From: a bacterium HR20
GTDB lineage: Bacteria; Bacteroidota; Ignavibacteria; Kapaibacteriales; NICIL-2
Assembly: GCA_002898675.1 (NCBI GenBank)
Contig: BEHW01000021.1
Span: 1-24,389 of the forward strand
Direction: 5' to 3'
DNA length: 24,389 nt
Part shown: in pieces, positions 1 to 7,055 of the stretch
Numbering within the stretch: the first letter of the stretch is position 1
How the letters are laid out: each line of letters begins with the position of its first letter
The notes under the pieces: generated by a model
Seen by the model: the letters and a program-made list of their open reading frames with translations, nothing else
Database searches by the model: none
What the model was told of the DNA's origin: nothing
Translations under genes and position numbers: made by a program

Positions 1-37
1 GGGCATACAATCGCCGCCACTGCATTCGTAAGTGCAT
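1..37 (-). CDS. 5' end of an unidentified gene (partial)
   Basis: A minus-strand reading frame starts with ATG at 37 and runs off the left edge. Only 12 residues are visible (MHLRMQWRRLYA), too few to assign a family. The gene is supported by its upstream signals: AGGAGA at 48-43 on the minus strand, five bases before the ATG, and a Bacteroidota-type promoter at 87-116. The basic start could be the n-region of a signal peptide or membrane anchor, but this cannot be decided here. In many bacteria ftsH follows tilS-hpt; the visible residues neither support nor exclude that. It has its own promoter, so it need not be co-transcribed with hpt. Confidence 0.5.
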   Translation of the reverse strand, partial: MHLRMQWRRLYA

Positions 38-42
38 GGCGC

Positions 43-48
43 TCTCCT
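43..48 (-). promoter_or_regulatory. Shine-Dalgarno site of the left-edge gene
   Basis: AGGAGA on the minus strand, five bases before the ATG at 37. It is one of few strong Shine-Dalgarno sites in a window where most genes lack one, and it fixes the start of the partial gene. Confidence 0.55.
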
Positions 49-86
49 GATGATGAAACTAATGCACCCCAATAGGTAGGGGCGTG

Positions 87-116
87 CAAAGGTACGAAGC
101 TGAACGTGAACGCAAA
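87..116 (-). promoter_or_regulatory. Bacteroidota-type promoter (TTTG, 18 bases, TACCTTTG)
   Basis: On the minus strand TTTG (116-113) is followed after 18 bases by TACCTTTG (94-87), a full match to the TAnnTTTG -7 element with a -33 TTTG known for the primary sigma factor of Bacteroidota. A start of transcription near 80 would give a leader of about 43 bases before the ATG at 37. Two CGTTCA copies lie back to back in the spacer and a third overlaps the upstream edge, which could be an operator. The leader start can form a small hairpin from CCCC and GGGG arms flanked by TGCA. Confidence 0.6.
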
Positions 117-218
117 ATGAACGCACGTGGAAGTGGGTTGTTGCAGAGAGGTGTGCGCTGCTCTGTGCAATTGGCGGTCAATCTGCGTGTACAGCAGAAG
201 GAGCATCTGACGCTGGAG

Positions 219-800
219 TTATCCCTCTTCGGCAAGGCGATAGATGTCCGCAAGGTTCCGCCCCAGCTCGTTGTAGTCCAAGCCGTAGCCCACGACAAAG
301 ACTGGCTCGATTTCGATCCCGACGTAGTCGAGCTGGATTGTACCTCTGTGCACCGCAGGCTTTGAGAGGAGCGTTGCCACTGCAATGGAGGCTGGCGCAA
401 ACTCACGGAGATGGTCGCAAATTGCACGGATAGTGGAGCCGCTGTCGGCAATATCTTCGATAACGAGCACATGGCGATTGCGCACGAACTCGAGCGAGCC
501 ATCGAGCGTGACTGTACCGCTGCTGGTCATTGCAGCTCCATAGCTGGAGGCACGCACAAATTCGAGCTGAAGCGAAAGCTGCAGTGCGCGTGCTAAGTCC
601 GCTGCGAACATCATTGCGCCTTTGAGGACAACAAGCATCACTACCTCGCGCCCAGCATAGTCACGTTCGATTGCTGCCGCCATTCGGCCAATTGCGTCGG
701 CGATGACGCTCTGCTCGATGTAGCGCTCAAACACTTTGCCGTAGAGTGTGACGCGCTCAGGTACGCTGGAATGTCGCTCGGATGATACGTCGAGTTTCAT
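219..800 (-). CDS. hpt: Hypoxanthine phosphoribosyltransferase
   Basis: Purine salvage enzyme that transfers phosphoribose from PRPP to hypoxanthine or guanine, giving IMP or GMP in the cytoplasm. Numbered from the ATG at 800 (193 residues), the PRPP-binding loop is VLVIEDIADSGST at 111-123 with the acidic pair E115-D116; LKGA at 59-62 is the family's early loop, and VVGYGLDYNELGRNL near 169-183 is its C-terminal purine-side motif. A GTG at 821 is in frame and would add seven residues; ATG 800 gives a length closer to the family. The start lies inside the 3' end of tilS (44-base overlap), so the two are probably translationally coupled. The tilS-hpt pair is common in bacteria. I see no U-rich terminator downstream. 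Confidence 0.93.
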   Translation of the reverse strand: MKLDVSSERHSSVPERVTLYGKVFERYIEQSVIADAIGRMAAAIERDYAGREVVMLVVLKGAMMFAADLARALQLSLQLEFVRASSYGAAMTSSGTVTLDGSLEFVRNRHVLVIEDIADSGSTIRAICDHLREFAPASIAVATLLSKPAVHRGTIQLDYVGIEIEPVFVVGYGLDYNELGRNLADIYRLAEEG

Positions 801-2892
801 TGGTGAGTTTGAAATGTTCACTCATTCGATAGCCGCAGAGCCAGACGATGTCAGATGCTGTTGCAAGCACAACGGCGGTGCGCCGATCGTAGTCACTGGT
901 TTTTGCGTTCGTCAAGTAGTCAGCCACGAGCACGTCGCGGTTGCCCATGCCGATTGGTGCAAAACGATCGCCAGCCTGCCACGTGCGGAGGAAGAGACGG
1001 TAGGGAAGCTTGTCGTAGTCAAAGTATTCGACGTTTGGATCGGCACCGAGTCGGACGTCGTTCCGTTCGACCTCTTCGAGCGTGATCGTAAAACGGCCGA
1101 TGTGATACGTTCCGAGCTTGAAGATGGGCAGGTAAATTGCTTGGAGTGTGCTTTCGTCGCTCAAGACAAGGTGTTCCCGATCGGCAACGGCAACGATCGA
1201 ACCGGTCACCGACTGCCGCGTGCCTGTTTCGGCTGCAAGGAGCGAGCGGACGCGTTCGACGGCAGCATGAGGGACGGTGCGGTGATCGGTAAGTTCCCCA
1301 AGCGCACGTTCGATCAATTCACCTTGCAGGAAGGGGTGCATCTGCCCAAGTGCGTTCTTGTTGAGCTCAACTCGCCCATCGTAGATCGTTGCAATCTGGA
1401 GGAACGTGCTCTCGATAAACGATTCGATGAACCCATCTGCTTGACGGAGCAGCTCCGCAGTTCGCGCCAGCGTCTCGATGATGCGTGGGTTGAACTGCTC
1501 TCGGAGAGTCGGGAGCACATCGTGGCGAATACGGTTGCGCAAAAAGGAGCGATCGGCGTTGGTGCTATCCTCGATCCATTCGAGCGAGCGGGCAGTTGCG
1601 TACTGGAGGATTTGCTGGCGCGTGATACCGATGAGCGGGCGAATCAATGCTGCTTTTTTCGTCAGTGGGCGCCGCGGCGGTATTGCTGCAAGTCCAGTCA
1701 GTCCAGAGCCCCGTACAAGGTTGAGGAGCAGTGTTTCTGCGGTATCGTCGGCGGTGTGTGCGACGGCGCAGTACTGCGCATGGGTGGTGCCACACATTTG
1801 CCGAAGGAAGCGGTAGCGAAGCTCGCGTGCTGCTTCTTCGATGCTAAGCCGATGCTTGCGTGCAAAGGCAGCAGTTTCGACGTGCGTAACATGGCATGGA
1901 AGGTCATATCGCTTCGCCAGTGCGCGGACAAATGCTTCGTCTCGATCAGATTCTTCTGCGCGGAGTTTGTGGTTGACGTGTGCAAGGTGTAGGCGGTAGC
2001 CATGCTCGAAAGAGAGGATGAACAACATGTCGAGCAGAACGACTGAATCAACGCCACCACTGATGGCGATCAGGATTGAAGCGCCCGGCTCGACGTCGAG
2101 CTCACTAGTGAGCATGTGCTCAACATGCTCGATCGTTGGAATGCATTCGTCCGGTATCTCTGGCATCGCGACAAGGTCGCGCACGACGAACGTGCGGTGC
2201 GGACGTTTTGATTTTTGTTGAGTGGATTTCTGCGGCTCAGTCGGTGCTGCGGCTGGCTCAGGTACACGGTTTCCTTCCGCATGTGGTTGGTCTGTGGTTT
2301 GGGGCTTGTTTTCCTGGCCTGCGGGTGTCGCTGCCGGTGTTGGCGCACTTTTCTTGCGCCGATGCTTGCGGCGTCGCTTAGACGAGTTTCCGCTTTCGGA
2401 TTGAGAATGGGCATGGTGTTGCTGCTGGTGTGCTACGCTGTTGGGTGGTGTCGGCTGCTGAGATGGTGATTGCTCAGCTTCTGGCGGTGCAGGTGGTGTG
2501 GGAGGGTGCTCTGGTGGAGAGGTACGAGCTTTCGATTTCTGAGCTTGCCGAGCAGCAGGCTTGGTCTGCTGCGGTACAGGGATTGGTTGGTTCGACGCAG
2601 CAGCGCCGGCATGCTGTGGTGGCTGTCCGTTCGTCTCATCGGGTGGTTGCATCGTCGGTGCGCCAGTCGAGCGCTGCGATTGCTTCAGTTGGGTGATGAA
2701 TGCGCTCAGCTCTTCGTCGGACGGCTGCAGAGGTGATGATAGGCGTTCTGCGCTGGGTTCGGTGACGGTCGTTGCAGGGGGCTCGACGTCGCTTGCAGTG
2801 GCAGTGTTGCGCACCCTTCGTTTCCGTTGAGGGTGCTGCGGTTCGGGAGCACTTGGTTGTGGTTGCTTGTTCTTTGATCGCGATGATGGCAT
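757..2892 (-). CDS. tilS: tRNA(Ile)-lysidine synthase with a long disordered N-terminal extension
   Basis: TilS attaches lysine to C34 of the CAU-anticodon tRNA(Ile) using ATP, changing its decoding from AUG to AUA. From ATG 2892 the protein has 711 residues. The PP-loop ATP pyrophosphatase motif SGGVDS is at 278-283, followed by the family's HVNHKLR segment, the AHTADDTAETLLLNL helix and the RNRIRHDVLP segment; the TilS C-terminal domain (AGDRFAPIGMG) closes it. Residues 1-242 are an extension of P, Q, S, T and A with basic clusters (KRRRKHRRKK near 172-181), predicted disordered by composition. An internal ATG at 2166 would give 469 residues, the usual family length. I prefer 2892 because it lies five bases after the stop of the upstream glycosyltransferase gene and the frame stays open for 726 bases. 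Confidence 0.9.
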   Translation of the reverse strand: MPSSRSKNKQPQPSAPEPQHPQRKRRVRNTATASDVEPPATTVTEPSAERLSSPLQPSDEELSAFITQLKQSQRSTGAPTMQPPDETNGQPPQHAGAAASNQPIPVPQQTKPAARQAQKSKARTSPPEHPPTPPAPPEAEQSPSQQPTPPNSVAHQQQHHAHSQSESGNSSKRRRKHRRKKSAPTPAATPAGQENKPQTTDQPHAEGNRVPEPAAAPTEPQKSTQQKSKRPHRTFVVRDLVAMPEIPDECIPTIEHVEHMLTSELDVEPGASILIAISGGVDSVVLLDMLFILSFEHGYRLHLAHVNHKLRAEESDRDEAFVRALAKRYDLPCHVTHVETAAFARKHRLSIEEAARELRYRFLRQMCGTTHAQYCAVAHTADDTAETLLLNLVRGSGLTGLAAIPPRRPLTKKAALIRPLIGITRQQILQYATARSLEWIEDSTNADRSFLRNRIRHDVLPTLREQFNPRIIETLARTAELLRQADGFIESFIESTFLQIATIYDGRVELNKNALGQMHPFLQGELIERALGELTDHRTVPHAAVERVRSLLAAETGTRQSVTGSIVAVADREHLVLSDESTLQAIYLPIFKLGTYHIGRFTITLEEVERNDVRLGADPNVEYFDYDKLPYRLFLRTWQAGDRFAPIGMGNRDVLVADYLTNAKTSDYDRRTAVVLATASDIVWLCGYRMSEHFKLTNETRRIIRATFQRT

Positions 2893-2897
2893 AAGGA

Positions 2898-3692
2898 TTA
2901 GGGCTCGGTTGATGACAACAAGCGTTCGGACTGGCTGTGGTGCTGTTCCCACCGTTCAGCAAGGAGCAGCTCTCGCTGCAGATACACTGCAGCACCGAGC
3001 GTGGCGATGGCCCAGCCGCGCCACCCGGCACGATAGCCCCGCTTGAGCACAAGGCTTTTGAAAAAGCGCAGACCTGCGCGCAGCAATGCGGTACGCATTG
3101 CAGGGCGGTGACCGTTGGTGAACCGTGTTTCTGCGGCAAGCGCGCTATAGCGGATGTTCCGCTGCAGATGCTCGGCGACGGAGGCGTAGCTATAGTGCAC
3201 CAGCTCGCCGCTGAAGACGTGGCGCCGGGCGTCTTGGGTCACCAGGAGCCGCTCGTGGACCAGGTCATCACTCCACCGAGCAACGTCTCGGCGAAACAAG
3301 CGCCACTTGACGTCGGGATACCAATCTGTGCAGCGAATCTCTTTGCCAATGTAGATCGGCAACCGTGGCAGTGCATAGACGTCGGCGCGCCAACGCCCTT
3401 TCTCTGCTGCGATTTCGTTTCTGAGCGCCGGTGTGAGTACCTCATCAGCGTCGAGCGAGAGAATGTACCGGCCGCGCGTATGATCGTTGCCGAAGTTCTT
3501 CTGCTTGCCGTAGCAATCGAATCGGCGCTCAAGCCAGACGACATTCGGAAACGCAGATGCTACTGCTCGTGTGCGATCGGTGGAGCCGCTATCAACGATG
3601 ACGATTTCGTCTGCGATTGGGGCAACCGCCTCAAGTGTGCGCCCGAGCCGATGTTCTTCGTTCAAGGTGATGATGACGACCGATAGTTCCAT
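2898..3692 (-). CDS. Family 2 glycosyltransferase, WaaE/LgtF-like
   Basis: A GT-A fold glycosyltransferase that probably adds a sugar to the lipopolysaccharide core or another envelope glycan on the cytoplasmic face of the inner membrane. From ATG 3692 (264 residues) it opens with LSVVIITLNEE, then EIVIVDSGSTDRT (nucleotide-binding strand and loop) and LSLDADE at 79-84, the divalent-metal and nucleotide-sugar motif. The central pattern, with VKWRLFRRD and a following VHERL, resembles WaaE/KdtX core beta-glucosyltransferases. A GTG at 3704 would add four residues. It lies between dusB (42 bases upstream) and tilS (five bases downstream), so it is probably in that transcript. Donor and acceptor cannot be read from sequence. 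Confidence 0.85.
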   Translation of the reverse strand: MELSVVIITLNEEHRLGRTLEAVAPIADEIVIVDSGSTDRTRAVASAFPNVVWLERRFDCYGKQKNFGNDHTRGRYILSLDADEVLTPALRNEIAAEKGRWRADVYALPRLPIYIGKEIRCTDWYPDVKWRLFRRDVARWSDDLVHERLLVTQDARRHVFSGELVHYSYASVAEHLQRNIRYSALAAETRFTNGHRPAMRTALLRAGLRFFKSLVLKRGYRAGWRGWAIATLGAAVYLQRELLLAERWEQHHSQSERLLSSTEP

Positions 3693-3734
3693 GGAGACGC
3701 TCACAGGTGTCGGCGTTGGCCGTCTGATGCACTG

Positions 3735-4769
3735 TTAGCCCTGCAGTTCCTGCACTGCTTCTTCTGCCTGTTCGATGGCTGGTTCATTGATTCGATCATA
3801 GGTGCGCAGGAATTCGGCATACTGCAAGAGACGCTCTTCGATTGGTGCGTAGGAGTCGAATTCCATCAGCTCCCGGCGGATGGTCGCTGCATGCGGCAAC
3901 GACTTGAGGTAGCCGGCGTAGAACTTGCGGAACTCACGCACTGCGCGCTGCTCATCGGCGCGATGCTCGATCAACAGCCGCAAATGCTCCAAGCAAACTG
4001 CGATGCGCTCGTCCGGATGTGGAGGTGGTTCGAGCTGCCCTGTTTGGAGCAGCGTTCTTGCCTGGCGGAAGATGAATGGATTGCCGATTGCAGCACGTCC
4101 GATCATCACAGCGTCGCATCCGGTTTCCTCAAAGGCTCGTTTGACGTCGAGTGCACTTGCGACATCACCGTTGAGGATGACCGGAATGGAGACAACTTCT
4201 TTGACACGTGCGACCCAGGACCAGTCGGCCGACCCGCTATGCCCCATATCGCGCGTGCGGCAGTGGATTGCCAATGCAGCAATGCCAGCATCCTCGAGCA
4301 TACGGGCGACATCGCAAATCACGATCGAAGAGCGATCCCAGCCGAGACGCGTTTTGACCGTAACCGGAACGGGAACAGCTTCCACCAACGCGCGCGCCAT
4401 CGCAGCCATCAAGGGCGGATCTTTCAAGAGCGCAGCACCAGCATTCCGTGCGACGACGTTCTTGACCCAACAGCCGCAGTTGATGTCGAGGAAATCTGGG
4501 TTGCTCTCGATTGCAACACGAGCTGCCTCGACCATCGTCGGAATGTGTCCGCCGAAAATCTGCACGGCGATAGGATGCTCGTCCGGTTCGATCCGAAGCT
4601 TTTGGAACGACCGCGGTGCGTTCCGTACCAATCCGTCACTGGAGATGAACTCGGTATAGACGATGTCGGCACCGAACCGGCGACAAATACGGCGAAACGG
4701 CGAGTCGCTGACATCCTCCATCGGTGCCAGCAGCACGCCACGTTCGATGTCGAGCGAGCCAATCTTCAT
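3735..4769 (-). CDS. dusB: tRNA-dihydrouridine synthase, DusB type
   Basis: Flavoenzyme that reduces uridines in the tRNA D-loop to dihydrouridine using FMN and NADPH. From ATG 4769 (344 residues) it has the TIM-barrel start VLLAPMEDVSDSPFR, the segment VQIFGG near 69-73, and the catalytic cysteine C100 in DINCGCWVKNV, where most homologues have proline after the cysteine and this one has tryptophan. VKTRLGW and AIHCRTR provide RNA and FMN contacts, and LNGDV plus GCDAVMIGRAAIGNP form the FMN phosphate site. In-frame alternatives are ATG 4775 and TTG 4790; none has a clear ribosome binding site. It is the first gene of the minus-strand operon and is divergent from the BatA-like gene. Confidence 0.93.
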   Translation of the reverse strand: MKIGSLDIERGVLLAPMEDVSDSPFRRICRRFGADIVYTEFISSDGLVRNAPRSFQKLRIEPDEHPIAVQIFGGHIPTMVEAARVAIESNPDFLDINCGCWVKNVVARNAGAALLKDPPLMAAMARALVEAVPVPVTVKTRLGWDRSSIVICDVARMLEDAGIAALAIHCRTRDMGHSGSADWSWVARVKEVVSIPVILNGDVASALDVKRAFEETGCDAVMIGRAAIGNPFIFRQARTLLQTGQLEPPPHPDERIAVCLEHLRLLIEHRADEQRAVREFRKFYAGYLKSLPHAATIRRELMEFDSYAPIEERLLQYAEFLRTYDRINEPAIEQAEEAVQELQG

Positions 4770-4834
4770 CGCCATCGCAAGGGAAACCAACTGGTGCGAA
4801 ACTACGACGGATTAGCAGAGCGATTCGTCCACAG

Positions 4835-4866
4835 TTTGAACACGAAAGGGGGACATCGTCCGTTTG
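4835..4866 (+). promoter_or_regulatory. Possible promoter of the BatA-like gene
   Basis: TTTG at 4835-4838 is followed 20 bases later by TCCGTTTG at 4859-4866, one mismatch from the Bacteroidota TAnnTTTG element. The implied leader before ATG 4905 is about 30 bases. It lies in the 135-base gap between divergent dusB and the BatA-like gene, where a promoter is needed. The match is imperfect and could be chance. I see no matching element for dusB on the other strand. Confidence 0.25.
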
Positions 4867-4904
4867 TGCGCCCGAAACGATGATCGTCCGATGAACGCAG
4901 CGCA

Positions 4905-6464
4905 ATGCAATTTTTCAATCCGTTGATGCTCCTTGGGCTGGTTGCAGCAGCCATACCGATCCTCTTGCACCTGCTCAATCTCCGCAAGCTTCGAACGATC
5001 GAGTTCAGTACGCTCCGCTTTCTGCAGCAAATCGAGCGGACGCAGGTTCGACGGTTGAAGCTCCAGCAATGGTTGCTTCTGGTGCTGCGGACGCTCCTTG
5101 TTGTGCTGGCAGTGCTTGCGTTTGCGCGTCCTGTCGTGCGGACATCGCTTCCGGTCCTCGGCGGGCAGGTGCGCAGCAGCGTTGTGATTGTGCTTGACAA
5201 CTCACCGAGCATGGATACGCAAGACGAGCGAGGCAATCGCTTCCAATGGGCGATTCGCCAAGCAGAGCAGATTCTGTCCTCGCTCAAGAGCGGCGATGAA
5301 GTTGCGCTCATCACGTCGAGTGGGCTGCTGCAGTCCAAGTCCCTTGGCTTTACTACGGCACTCGGCGCCGTCCGGGAGGAGCTGCAGTCTCTTCCGCTGG
5401 CGTATGGGAGCGTTTCGCTCCGGGATATGCTCGATGCGGCGCGGAGTGTCCTGGCAACAGCGCAGAATGCGCATCGCGAGCTGTACGTTATCAGTGACTT
5501 TCAAACGAGCATGCTTGCGCCCAGGGAGGACTCGCTCAAGCAGATAATGCCGGTCGAGCGCGTGATCATCGTTCCTGCATCGGCTAGCACGAACCTTGGG
5601 CAGTTCGATTTGGGAATTGATTCCGTCGGAATTGTCACTCGACTGATCGAACCGGGTAAGCCGATTGAGTTCGCTGTCCGGATTCGCAACAATGCAAGCA
5701 GCGATGCACGCGGGAGCGTTGTCCGCTTGCGCTTTGGCAGCGAGCAAGTCGCACAGCGTGCGTTCGATCTGCCTGCCGGGCAAGTACGGACACTCGCGCT
5801 TGTCGCTCCAGCGCCACCAGGCGGTGCAGTTGCGGCGCAGGTAGAGCTTGAACCTGATGCGTGCGAGGGTAACAACGTACGCTACGCTGCGTGTATCGTT
5901 CCTCGCATGCCACGGGTTCTTGTGGTCGGGACACCCAAAACGGCGATGTACGTCGAGGCTGTGCTCTCTGCGCTCGGGGAGCGGCAATCTCCGGTGGTCG
6001 AGCGCGTTGCACCAGAGCGACTTGGCAGCGTCCAGCTCGATGGCTACGATGTGGCAGTCTTCACGACCACACCGGGGCCGAGCGGAGTCGAGCAGCTCCG
6101 TGCATCGCTTGCTGCCGGACGCGTCAATGCGCTCATTTTTGCCGATGCGGGCACGCCAATTGAAGAGCAACAGCGTATGGCGCGTGCCCTTGGCATCGGC
6201 TCTCTCGAACAGCTCCCGCGCAAGGAGAGCGGAGTCTGGGAGCTTCGCAGTCTCGATGAGCAGCATCCGCTCTTTGCAGGGGTCTTTCGCAGAGAAGAAG
6301 GACCTGCAGCGCTCGCACAGGTGGAATCACCAGGAATTCAACAGGCGTTGCCGAGCACAGGGGGAGTGGCACTCATTAGCATGGAACGTGGTGCGTTCCT
6401 AAGCGAGCATACCCTCGGTAGTGGACGGATTCTTTACTGCGCTCTCCCGCCGACGCTGGAGTAG
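4905..6464 (+). CDS. BatA-type VWA membrane protein, cut by an in-frame TAG
   Basis: The first 519 residues of a protein of the BatA N-terminal family common in Bacteroidota. Hydrophobic segments lie at about 5-24 (LMLLGLVAAAIPILLHLL) and 56-75, typical of the BatA anchor. A VWA domain follows with the metal-site motif DNSPS (D98, S100, S102). Residues from about 235 resemble an Ig-like region (LIEPGKPIEFAVRIRNN), and the part after residue 320 resembles the amidotransferase-like region of these proteins. The frame ends at TAG 6462-6464 after ALPPTLE, but it continues open and family-like for another 179 codons to 7004, so this stop looks like a nonsense change inside a roughly 698-residue protein. 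The molecular role of this family is not settled; stress tolerance and protein interactions have been proposed for Bat proteins. Confidence 0.85.
   Translation: MQFFNPLMLLGLVAAAIPILLHLLNLRKLRTIEFSTLRFLQQIERTQVRRLKLQQWLLLVLRTLLVVLAVLAFARPVVRTSLPVLGGQVRSSVVIVLDNSPSMDTQDERGNRFQWAIRQAEQILSSLKSGDEVALITSSGLLQSKSLGFTTALGAVREELQSLPLAYGSVSLRDMLDAARSVLATAQNAHRELYVISDFQTSMLAPREDSLKQIMPVERVIIVPASASTNLGQFDLGIDSVGIVTRLIEPGKPIEFAVRIRNNASSDARGSVVRLRFGSEQVAQRAFDLPAGQVRTLALVAPAPPGGAVAAQVELEPDACEGNNVRYAACIVPRMPRVLVVGTPKTAMYVEAVLSALGERQSPVVERVAPERLGSVQLDGYDVAVFTTTPGPSGVEQLRASLAAGRVNALIFADAGTPIEEQQRMARALGIGSLEQLPRKESGVWELRSLDEQHPLFAGVFRREEGPAALAQVESPGIQQALPSTGGVALISMERGAFLSEHTLGSGRILYCALPPTLE
6462..6464 (+). other. 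In-frame amber codon within the BatA-like gene
   Basis: Codon 520 of the reading frame starting at 4905 is TAG. The codons after it read STFPTTGLFPVL, which continues the segment after LPPTLE in sense and in the same frame. One G-to-A change from TGG (Trp) would account for it. TAG is an ordinary terminator elsewhere in the window (pyrH, frr, the DUF374 gene, the T9SS-tail gene), so genome-wide recoding is unlikely. Confidence 0.8.
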
Positions 6465-7004
6465 AGCACATTTCCGACGACTGGGCTCTTCCCCGTCCTG
6501 GTGGGGAGAGCAGTGCTCTATCTTGCGGCGCAGGGGACAATTGGCGTTGACGTCACCGTTGGCGAGCGGTGTCAGTTGGAGATTCCATCGCGATTTGCAG
6601 GTGAGAGTGCATTCCGTCTGCACGATCCAGCGGGGTCTGCCAGTGCTGTGGAGCCGCTCCGCATTGCTGGGCGCAGCGTTGTTGATCTTGGGCGGCCGCT
6701 TGTCCCGGGCGTGTTTACCGTCGAATCGGTCGCGCAGCGCGAAGCTGTCGCAGCCGCTGCCGTGAACATTCCAGCAGAAGAAGCACTCTTGCACTTTGCT
6801 GATGCCAACCGCGTGACTGAGTACATCTCAGCTGTGGTCGGGAAGAAGGACGTCGAGATCGCCGAACCTGAGACTCCAATCGGGCAACTTGTCGCGCGCC
6901 AGCGCCAGCAGGCGGAGCTTTGGCCGTGGTTGATCGGCGGGGCGCTCCTTGCTGCAGCAGCGGAAATGATCCTTGCTGCCCGTATCGCAAGGCGTTCGTC
7001 ATGA
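6465..7004 (+). pseudogene. C-terminal remainder of the BatA-like protein after the amber codon
   Basis: This stretch stays in the frame of the gene that starts at 4905 and has no further stop until TGA at 7002-7004. It encodes 179 residues: the end of the amidotransferase-like region (FPTTGLFPVL, VLYLAAQG), a likely beta-sandwich domain, and a C-terminal membrane helix (WPWLIGGALLAAAAEMILAAR) followed by basic residues, a usual end for BatA-type proteins. A GTG at 6501 could start a separate polypeptide of 167 residues, but no ribosome binding site supports it. Without read-through this part would be untranslated and the protein would lose its third anchor. A sequencing or assembly error is an alternative. 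Confidence 0.6.
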
Positions 7005-7042
7005 AACAAGTTTTCTCCCAAATGGACGATAACCACGCCAGT

Positions 7043-7048
7043 GGAAGG
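7043..7048 (+). promoter_or_regulatory. Shine-Dalgarno site deciding the start at 7056
   Basis: GGAAGG lies seven bases before ATG 7056. It favours this start over the in-frame GTG at 7041, and the resulting protein begins directly with a signal peptide. Confidence 0.5.
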
Positions 7049-7055
7049 TCCAACA

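Noticed and set aside
71..90. Possible intrinsic terminator for hpt (CCCC/GGGG hairpin)
   Set aside because: The stem is only four base pairs plus a bulged extension, has no U-run, and lies downstream of the -7 box of the next gene.
748..1992. Open frame of 414 codons on the plus strand
   Set aside because: It is antisense to tilS, whose PP-loop and C-terminal motifs are clear, and its product resembles no family I know.
3891..4883. Open frame of 330 codons on the plus strand
   Set aside because: It is antisense to dusB, which has complete motifs; composition is that of a mirrored frame.
5202..6266. Open frame of 354 codons on the minus strand
   Set aside because: It is antisense to the BatA/VWA gene and shows no domain or start signal.
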